Positions 18,294 through 27,170 of a stretch of DNA of 32,211 bases are shown here, piece after piece; the first letter of the stretch is position 1, and every line of letters begins with the position of its first letter. Position numbers and translations under genes: made by a program. This stretch comes from Cytidiella melzeri (Eukaryota; Basidiomycota; Agaricomycetes; Polyporales; Irpicaceae). The stretch lies in NCBI GenBank assembly GCA_022592445.1, contig JABYQR010000456.1, positions 1 to 32,211 on the forward strand, given 5' to 3'. The notes beneath the pieces were generated by a model that was not told the DNA's origin, searched no databases, and saw nothing but the letters and a program-made list of their open reading frames with translations.

Positions 18294-21272
18294 TTACATT
18301 GCAGCGGGTAAGGCACGACCTGAGAGTTCACCAATGTTCGTCAGCACGTTCGTCTTTGCAGCCTTCCTATGAGGCAACGTCCGGTGCCATTCTTGAGCGG
18401 TTTTGGGCTGGACTTTACCGTCCAGTATCGCCTTGCGATGGTTCACGAAGAACTGCTCATTCCTGGCACTCCAGTAGTCGAGGTCCACCCCCGATTGCGA
18501 CCATGTCGTTACAGTTGGCCACCACGACCGATACGCAGTACCCGAAGGGCCATTCTTGGGGTGTTCTGAGATATAATCAGCATTGTAATTTGTCCAAGAA
18601 ACATGGTACTTACCCGGCATGACCCTGTACACTCCGCAGATCACATCCTCTTGATGTGGCGATAATACATCGTCCACATAGTCCAAGCCGTCTAGTATAC
18701 AATGGTTACACCGTGTTTGGAACCCACTCGGACCGTCGTATACCGCTGAATCGTCTGCATAGGCGTCACGGGCCAGTCGCCACAGCAAGCCGCCCCGTAA
18801 CAAGGCAGCGCGACCCTGAACACTTTTGATGACCTCCTCTCAATATTCGAGGTAGTCCTCATAGTCCGCAATCGTGAACTTGTGACAATGCTCGATGAGT
18901 CCGAGCCCTAACGGTACCAGGTTGAAATAAGAGGGCATCGGGGGAGCTGGCTGAAGCACCGTTAGGTCCGCGATTGACTGAAGTGTGTTGAAGGGCACTC
19001 CCCATCTGAGCAATGCGCCAGTCACATCATCCAACGAGGGACCAACCCCGGATCGTAGGAGGTGGTTCACGGTGACAGGGTCGGCCAGGCAAAGGGAGTA
19101 TGACACATCATTGGCCTGTGGATCCCGAGCGTACACAAAGTACCGATGGTGTTGCTCGTTGTCCATTACAGTCCGAACAATCAGGTTGTTCTGACGGTGC
19201 AGCGGATGTCCTAGGGCAGTACCGGGCACAAGATCCGTGAGTGTGGGTGGCGGCGTTACAAAGTCGCTTGGTTTGGCCTCGAGGTGTGAAAAGAGTTCAC
19301 ACATTGGTGTGCGATACCCAGGACCAACCTTCTCGTTGATGATCCCCATGAACTTGTAGATCTCTTTTTCTCGCGGCGTTGCCTCTTCATCCACGTCGAC
19401 CGTCACCGCTGCGGATGTGAGTATGCCGTAGCGATAGCTCAGAGCCTGGTCGAATGCAATGCCTTTCCTCTGCAACAACTCGTGTGCACCAGACTGGGGC
19501 ATTTGAGTGGATGAGGATGTACTTCCACTGGTGGAAGCAATCGGCTGCGGAGCCAGGGGAGGGGTGCGAGGTTGACGTCAAGGCGAGCGAGAACGACGTC
19601 GAGGCGAGCGAGGGCGACAAGGAGGAGAACGAGAGCGACGAGGAGGAGAACAAGAGCGACGAGGAGGAGAACAAGAGCAACGAGGAGGAGAGGGAGAAGA
19701 AGGCGACTCAGGCGATGTCTCAGCCTGAGGACTCACAGCCATGCGCAGATTCTGTAATCGCGGTGCGTTGTCAAAGTAGTCCCAACTTTCCACCAATTCC
19801 TGATCCTCGGTCGTAGCAGATGGGTCCAGCTCCTCCCAAATGTCGAATTCGTTGAACACCGCATTGTACCTGCGTTGCAACCGAGCAGTGTTGGCCCACA
19901 AGTCGCGCCAGCGAGGCTTTCCAACAAGAACTCTGTTCCAGGTGCCGCTACTGTCGTCTGACTCTTCCCATCTGAAGACTTGGCAGTTGTGGCTCTTGTT
20001 TGGGAGTTCGAGATTGGCATGCAGCACCTCCCTTGCTTGCACACGAGCCTTCTGCGCCGGATTCATTTGGGCGAGTTTTGCTGCACTAACCTTCTCTCTC
20101 CTCGCAAAGAACTGCTGGGGTGTTTCACCCAGTGCCTGACCAGTGGTCGAACTTTGCCCTCGCGTGGCGACATAAAGAGGGCCAGGTGGGCGTGTCACGT
20201 TGCTCACTTGCGACGAGGTGGCAGGGGGCACATGGACAATGTTTGTGCCTTCAACTGAGGACGGCCAATGAGTTTCAAGTGAGCCCCAAGCAGAAGACGA
20301 GGATGGTGCTGAAGACGACGAGGGGCTGCCCAAGGACTCCACGCCTACAACATCACGAGCCTCTGCGACTTCTTCGTCCCATTCATCCCTAGCGAAACGC
20401 GCTGCAGGCTGTCGAAGTGAGGCTTCCAACTCAACTGCTGAGGCCAGATACTCGGTGGACCAAGGGTGCTCAGAAACTGCTGGGCGCGGTCCGAAGTACA
20501 GCCAGACAGGCAATTGAAAGTGGTTTATGAGATCCTTGAGGTTCTCAAGTGTTGACCCCATTGCTCCGACGGTGACGTCGACGACAAGCCCCAATCTATC
20601 AGTGGTTGACTGGTCAGCCTTGTCGCCGACCAGGCAAATTGTAGACCTGCACAACATGCGTGCCTCGTGTTCCGAAACCAGCTTCCTATGTTGCAATGTG
20701 TCCAACCAATGTTTAGGCAATACATGTCCCGCGTATGTCACCTTCGAAACGTTAATCCTGAAGACTCCTCGCACAAGGCCCAGGAACGATTTGGCTTGTT
20801 TTTTCGTTGGGCAGCTGCAATCGTAGTTATAATCTTGTGGCCAGGGAAACATGTTGCGATCTATCTGGACGAGGAGAGGCGTATACGATCCTAAGGGGAA
20901 AGTTCGCTTCATCGCGTCGAGGACTCTGCGTAGGAAATCCTCCAAGTCGCGCCACTCTTGTACATTCTCCAGCCTCCACTGGTTGTTGTTGCCTTGGACT
21001 ACCTTTATTCCCGCCAGCGGTTGCAGCAGACCGGTATACTGTGTCTCTCTCGGCGTGACCGCGGTCCAATAGTGTAATTGGTTGGCCAGTCTCGTGTAGA
21101 GCCATGGCCAGGGCAGCGGAAGGCGACCAATGTTTTTTGTGAGGTTTTCCGGCGCAAGCTTCGGGAGAGTGGACATGTTGGGAGAGACATAGAGGCCAGG
21201 GTAGCGGGCGATATCGGTGTCAGAAGCCCATAATACCGAGGGCTTGGGCAGGGTTTGGGGGAGGGTCGACAT
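18294..21272 (-). pseudogene. large mushroom-family hypothetical protein with two in-frame TGA codons
   Basis: ATG 21272 to TAA 18294, one 48-bp intron (18566-18613, phase 1), 976 codons. I recall this as a large, unnamed, repeatedly duplicated Agaricomycete family, by LYVSPNMSTLPKL, LPLPWPWLYTRLANQLHYWT, GLLQPLAGIK, NVQEWRDLEDF, PVWLYFGPRP, GRAALLRGGLLWRLA, ICGVYRVMP and YRSWWP. No enzyme motif is visible. A Ser/Arg/Pro repeat (RRSCSPPRRSRSPP-like) lies before the first stop. TGA at 19580-19578 and TGA at 18842-18840 interrupt an otherwise continuous frame, and conserved-looking sequence continues after both. Each stop would be CGA (Arg) before a single C to T change. Either it is a recently dead copy or only N-terminal forms are made; readthrough is possible but less likely. 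Confidence 0.75.
18566..18613 (-). other. intron in the mushroom-family gene
   Basis: GTAAGT...CTGATTATATCTCAG on the minus strand, with a TGCTGAT branch-like word. It is 48 bp, so the frame also stays open if retained, but removing it brings the flanking conserved parts together (RVMPE followed by HPKNGPSGTAYRSWWP). Confidence 0.7.
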
Positions 21273-21589
21273 ATCGGCGCTGCAGGGATATTAGTTTGGA
21301 GGCACAACCTGATCAGGGTAGGACACTTACGAGTTGTGATGGGGTCGGTGAGTGGCAAGTGTCTACGGCACAGGATGTAGGGGGAACTTGGCAACTATCA
21401 GCAACGAGCGAAAGCGTAGCAAAAATTTGTACTTACGAGCAGAACAGTTTACGAAAAGACCTTTTCAAACGTTGGCCTTCTTCAAGAGGCGGCGCGTCCT
21501 TGCGAAAGCTTGGCTGTTGCGAGCAGACAAGTCCAGGCAGAAACTTGGCTGCAGGCTCTGATGCTACGGTGGTGACAAGTGACGTGGAC
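21273..21589. other. upstream region of the minus-strand gene
   Basis: About 320 bp likely containing its promoter and 5' UTR. I see no clear TATA box and no gene. Confidence 0.4.
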
Positions 21590-21880
21590 AGACAGATGCT
21601 CCGCTGTCTAGACAGTCAAGGGTGAAGACTCCGGTAGCAGATACTCCGCTACCGTGAGTTTATGGAGAGGAGGAAGTGGTACAGCTGGTGGTGGTGGACT
21701 CCGGTAGCAGATGCTCCGCTACTGTGTCTGAGGACGTGTGTTAAAGGTCGTCGTCGAGATGTAGGTGCTGGGCGAAGACTCCGGTAGCAGATTCTCTGCT
21801 ACCGTGAGTGTATGGATGGGAGGAGGAGGTACAGCTGGCGTGAGGGACTCCGGTAGCAGATGCTCCGCTACCAAAAGTTG
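21590..21880. repeat. tandem hairpin repeats, core GGTAGCAGATGCTCCGCTACC
   Basis: Four units of the pattern CGGTAGC-N9-GCTACCG (near 21632, 21702, 21782 and 21851), spaced 69-80 bp within a ~150-bp higher-order unit that also contains GTACAGCTGG. Each can fold into a 6-7 bp stem. The stem arms vary (ACTG, ACCAAAA at the ends of copies 2 and 4) and the loop changes slightly. A degenerate fifth copy lies at about 21595-21620. Confidence 0.8.
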
Positions 21881-21885
21881 GAATG

Positions 21886-22110
21886 TGGGTGGTGGTTGTG
21901 GTGGTGAAGGAGGAAGACTTGTGGGTGGTGGTTGTGGTGGTGAAGGAGGAAGACGTGTGGGTGGTGGTGATATTGGTGGTGGTGATGTTGACGGTGGTGG
22001 GATTGACGGTGGTGAGAGCAAATGAGATGGAGGCTGAGGAGGTGGTGGAGGAGGAGGAGGTGGTGGTGGTGGTGGTGGTGGGAGGGCGTTGCAGGAGGAG
22101 GAGGTGGTGT
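21886..22110. repeat. GGT-rich low-complexity tract
   Basis: Long runs of GGT/GGTGGT/GAGGAGG with almost no C. It includes a pair of about 30-bp repeats (GTGGGTGGTGGTTGTGGTGG, 21889 and 21919). The plus strand has ample G-runs for quadruplex formation. Frames here (Pro-rich on minus, Val-rich on plus) are composition effects. Confidence 0.75.
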
Positions 22111-22269
22111 GGTTGTTGTGGCAGTGAGAGTGGTTTGGGCGCTTGAGATTGAACCTAGATCTATGGGCGCTCGGCGTTATAGATTAGATTGCCGACAACT
22201 TGCCAGCGCATTGTCGGGTTGCTTTTGCGCCCTCAACCTCCGACGACGACCACGACCACGACATCCAAT

Positions 22270-22690
22270 ACCACGTCAACCACAACCCGCCGCCTCGTAC
22301 ACCATCGCAGCGGAGCATCTGCTGCAATGGGTCGTATGATCACCACCTTCTTTTCCTCACCACATACCTGTGACCACTACCACTACCACGACCACTACCA
22401 CTACCACTGCCACGTCGACCACAACCGCCGCCTCGTACACCATCACAGCGGAGCATCCGCTGCGATGGGTCGTATGATCACCACCTTCTTTTCCTCACCA
22501 CATACCTGCAACCACGACCACAACCACAACGTCCACTACCACCACCACAACCGCCGCCTCGTACACTGTCGCAGCGGAGCATCTGCTGCGATGTGTCGTT
22601 GTCCTCTACCTGCGACCACAACCACGACCACCAGGACAGCCACTACTACGACTACAACCACCGCCCTGTACACTGTCGCAAGAACCGCTA
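22270..22690. repeat. 126-138 bp minisatellite (3-4 copies)
   Basis: CGCCGCCTCGTACAC starts at about 22291, 22429 and 22555, with a fragment near 22661. Each unit contains GCGGAGCATC(T/C)GCTGC and ends in a variable ACCAC/ACTACC tract. Copies 1 and 2 share a block from GGGTCGTATGATCACC to CACATACCTG that copy 3 has lost. The GCGGAGCATCTGCT core is the reverse complement of the core of the hairpin repeats at 21632-21872. Confidence 0.8.
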
Positions 22691-22796
22691 TCTTCACGGA
22701 TCCGCATGCCTTCGAGCACATTGCTACAAGACACTCCCCGAAGCTGCTTACTGGGACCCTTCGTTTCCTACCGGCAACAACGCCAGGGTCAATATC

Positions 22797-22865
22797 CTGT
22801 CGGCTTAACCGTCGACGGATATCGGACACTGCCCTGTCGGCTTGACCGTTGATGGATTTCGGCTG
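22797..22865. repeat. 36-bp tandem duplication
   Basis: CCTGTCGGCTTAACCGTCGA and CCTGTCGGCTTGACCGTTGA begin two adjacent units. The differences include CG to TG changes in the second unit. Confidence 0.65.
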
Positions 22866-23117
22866 AGCACTCACGGGAGGTCTGAAGGGGGCGAGCTGCA
22901 AAACACTCCTTCTCCCTCGCATTCATTTGCAGATTTCTGGATTTGTACTGGAGGTTGTAATTACTCATTCATGGTCAATCACGCTTTGTCGCGCGAGCGC
23001 TTCTATGTCACGTGTCTCCTGCCTTGTTAGGTAAGTCAGCCCAGACGTTGCGCAAGTCAAGACGTCTCATTGACTGTATGCTGCCACCACTCGCCGCCAT
23101 TGATCACATTTTCTCTG
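22866..23117. other. stretch before the Plavaka-like transposase
   Basis: About 250 bp with no gene. The left end and promoter of the transposon should be here, but I could not pair any sequence with the far side (29210-29400) as terminal inverted repeats. Confidence 0.35.
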
Positions 23118-24305
23118 ATGCCACACAAGACTCTCTGCCCATGTCAGGAATGTCAGATTGCAGGTGGCCAATTTCACACCACCAAGCAGATTTGACGACA
23201 TCTCAAGCGTGAGCAGCTCTTGCAGCGAGAGATTGAGCAATCTTTGGATGAGGAACCCAAGAGAAAAGCCAAGACAGCCCATGCTGTCGTCTCCGAAGCG
23301 CATACGCAACCTGCAGATCATATGACGCAGCAGAGAGAGTGGGAGGACATGGGCAATCCCGCAGGGGACTATGCACCACCGCCTGTGAGTTACCATCATT
23401 TGTTGTGCAGCAAACTCAATGTACTCAATGCAAGTAGACTTGTTCAGACTCAAATGAAGCTGATGGTGAAGATCCGTACCTGGATGAATTGTACCTGGAT
23501 CCATCTAGGGCTTCTGGTAATGTCAATCCCCGTGATCACTGTGCGCAATGTTTCTGATGCTTCCAATCTGGCAGATTCCAATCGCTGGAATGACCATGAG
23601 CATTTCTCTCGATCGCCTTCTCTTCCGGACTGGCAGTCCTCTTGAAGCCAGTCCCTTGAGACAGAACAAGATGATGAAGACGACACCACCTCTGACAATG
23701 CTGGGCTCAACCTAGAGCAGGACCCTCTCTATGTCGACCTTGAAAATATTTTTGACGAGTTACACCAACCGCCAGATGACATGTTTGCCCGGGGGGTCGA
23801 TCAGGATTTACCATCAGCTTTCTACGAGGATCCCATCATTCGCAATATCTACCTTCGCGTCTTTCTGGACGTAACATTCAACCACGCCACCCACAAATCT
23901 GTTCAATCTCAGCTCGACGCTCACCACCAGACACTTAAAGCCTGTCAGGAACGCGGTTTGGTCATTGCGGGGCTCGACACAATGGCGCAAACCATTCGCA
24001 CTGTTGAACGACGACTAGGCGTTGACCCTGATTGTTATCTGGTATACTATTTTGTCTGCGATGTTTGCTGGGATTGTCACCACCCTGATGAACTCAGCAC
24101 ACTAGCCTCACCAGCATGCCAACGAGACGACTGCGATGGCCGTCTCTATACCGTCAAGCATCTTGAGAAACAAGTGAAACGCGTGCCCAATAAAGTCCTA
24201 GCCACTTGCCCCATCATTCCACAAATCTAACGCATGATGCTGCGTCCAGGAAAGTACGAAGAATTTCAACACTGGCGTACCGCAGACAATGAGCCAGGAC
24301 CGTGT

Positions 24306-24395
24306 GCACCGGATCGCCGAGAGGGATTGGATGCTTTTCCCGATCCAGATGCACCGGATCGCCGAGAGGGATTGGATGCTTTTCCCGATCCAGAT
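24306..24395 (+). repeat. 45-bp exact tandem duplication in the transposase
   Basis: Two identical 45-bp copies (24306-24350, 24351-24395) code for APDRREGLDAFPDPD twice, so the frame is kept. Exact identity suggests a recent slip or duplication. Confidence 0.95.
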
Positions 24396-26941
24396 GCACC
24401 TCTGCGAGACATCTACGATGGATGGGCTTGGCGTGCTGCGCAAGCAGGGCTATCACGTAGGCAAGGTGGTGAATGGGGCGTTCAGGACGTGGACACCACA
24501 CAAATCAACCAGCAGTTTGTCTCGTTGCCCAATGGGCTACTCATCATGATCAACATTGACTGGTATGCCACCTCTTGCTGCGCTCTATGGTGGTCAATTT
24601 TAATTGATGCCACAGGTTTACTCCCATGAAGACCAACAATTTTGCGAGCAAGTACTCGTGCGGGGCCATGTACGCTACCATCTTAAACAATCCAAGGCAA
24701 AAGCGGTTTCATCGCGATGAAACCGTGCTCCTTTGCGTCATACCAGGACCTGGCGAGCCCTCAATTGAGCAGCTTAATGCCATCATTGAGCCATTCGTGG
24801 CTGACATGTTACAGCTTGGTGATGGTACACCCTTCATCTCAGTCTCATTTGCAGCCATCTGATTGAATGGCAGGTGTTCCGCTGAGAGCCCACAGTGTAA
24901 ACGAGCGCGTGCTTACTCACGCGTCCGTGTTCATAAATTCTTCAGATTTACCTGCAAGTCACAAGGTAACCGGGCTCCGATCGTGTACCAGCAAATACTT
25001 CATGTGTCCGTGGTGCTGTCAAACGGTGGCATCGCTCACACACGAGGACTGTTTCACTCCACAAAGTGAGTCAATCTATAAATTGATTGACCTTTGTCAG
25101 ATGTACATTTGCGGCCTATAGAGTTTCAACCGCGTAAGGACTGGCGATACCTGAAGTACGCATTCTTAGCTCGAAACAAGGACGCTGCAGAGCGCGAGGA
25201 GATTGCTCGAATGAAAGGTATACGATGGTCAGCACTTGACGAGCTGCCCGGTTGGCTGCCAGCACGAAACTCTCCACTAGAGTTCATGCATGCCACATTT
25301 CTTGGTAAGATGTTTGTATTCGTGGATGCAGGCTTACTGTACTTACTCTTTGCTACAGGGGAGGTGCATCACGTCATGCAGGAAATTATAGTGGGTGGAG
25401 GAATGCTCAATGCACGCAATCGCCACAATAAGCCAAAGGAGAAGTTCACTGCTTTTTTGGCATCAATAGAGTGGCCTGGGTCCATTGGCCGGATACCTGC
25501 CAAGGTGAGTCACCGGGATGTAATCATATCAGCATTTAATCGACCCATTGTGTACTGAGGTTGATGAGGGAACCCTGAAAGCAGATCAGTGGCAAAATTT
25601 TGCCAATGTTCTGCCTGTGGCTCTGTATTGTGCCTGGCAGATTGACGGCAAGATCCCAAACACTGATGCACCCAGGTCCAAAGCGTCAACAAAGGCAGGC
25701 CAAGCTGAAGCCCGAAAAGAATCTCTACTGGCAGGCCGCCGCCGCGAAGTGCGTGCACTTGATCAGAATGTAACAGTCGAAGACTTGCAAGACAGCGACG
25801 ACGAGGGGGCCCTACGTGAGGATCAAATCAAGATGAGTCGTAGCCACAGTGACCATTACGAGAACATCCTCAACCACTGCACTGCTGTACGGATCTACGC
25901 GTCTCGGTCTATTACACCGAGAGAGGTAATGCGCGCTGGCAAAAACCACAGTCGCGCGTGTGCCTCGTGGGCACAAATGGGGTGTCATTTGACACCCAAC
26001 TTTCACCTTTCTGAACACAATCCTGACTTTCTACTAGCATACGGCCCTCCATACGGATACTGGGGCTATCCAATGGAGCAGCACAACGGGTTTCTCAAGC
26101 AGTTTCGCCACAACAGACATTCTGGTGGAGAGCTCGAAGCAACCCTGATGCGTGGCTGGATCAAATATGGCCTCATCTCTGATCTGGTTACACACCCCTG
26201 CCTACGTGTATACATGTGTCTGATGATTTATAGGTGAACCACCTTCAATCGCTAGAAGACCCGACAGACTGCGACCGCCAAATGATCTAAACGCTGGAGA
26301 ATTACCAGGGGGGGGCATAAAGGCACGCAACGCAACACGCTCATGAATGCGATGGCTGCCAGAGTAAACACAGCTGAGGGTAAGATTGAATGCATTTGAG
26401 GGTATCTTGCTCAGTTGATTGGATGTAGGTTCTATCGAATATCCGTCCCGCTCTCACCCCATCAACCTCAAAACTGATGTTGCCGTGGCGCCAGGCCACA
26501 ATCTCTATGCCCTCATGCTAATCTATTTGCAGAACCTTTGGCATGCCGAGTTAGCCCTTGTGCCAGACACGGCACCTGCAAACATGGGCGAACCCTTTGT
26601 TTGTTCTTCCGTTAGGATGTACAGTCATGTCTCATTCAACGGCATAAAGTATGGCTCTGGTGCCAAGCACAGGGGTAAAGCATATCACCATGCGTACATT
26701 GACGGACGACAGCCAGTTGGCATCGCAGCTGTACTGCATGTGAAGCATCTCCGAGCAGATGCCCGTTTAGCACCACTGGAACATACTTGCGCGGTAGTGC
26801 AGCGATTCATATCAGATCCTCATACACCTGGCATGCCCTGGGATTTACAGTGAGTATGTCTTCCCTTTAATATACGGATCTCACTCGTCATTGCTAGTGC
26901 GATAGATCTAGGGCTGGCCATATGGAAGGCCAACTGTTTAG

Positions 26942-26958
26942 CCCCCCCCCCCCCCCCC
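26942..26958 (+). repeat. C17 homopolymer in exon 11 of the transposase
   Basis: Seventeen C in a row code for Pro in the frame that continues correctly on both sides (KANCLA, then ELVPITRMC). The length is easily misread by sequencing, so the true count is uncertain. Confidence 0.8.
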
Positions 26959-27170
26959 GAGCTCGTGCCAATCACTCGAATGTGTGCACAATTTGCGTGT
27001 GGAACACTCACTTACAGGACACAGCGTGAGTTTTGGGTCACAATGTCTGTATGTCATGTAGGTCAATTCATGCTACGTACTTGACAATTGGTTATCACAA
27101 AGTTGCTATTACTACAGGACGCACAAGAGCCGGATCTCGCTCTTGGAGGAGACGCAGAAGACAATCTTGA

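Noticed and set aside
21719..22021. 100-codon Pro-rich minus ORF
   Set aside because: Direct product of the GGT-rich tract on the other strand.
21590..22690. Possible CRISPR array because of regularly spaced palindromic repeats
   Set aside because: Eukaryotic intron-bearing region, repeats degenerate, spacers are themselves repeated, and no cas genes.
22189..22845. 218-codon Thr/His-rich ORF over the minisatellite
   Set aside because: Reading frame changes meaning between units (His-rich, Thr-rich); explained by ACC/CAC repeats, although an eroded repeat protein cannot be fully excluded.
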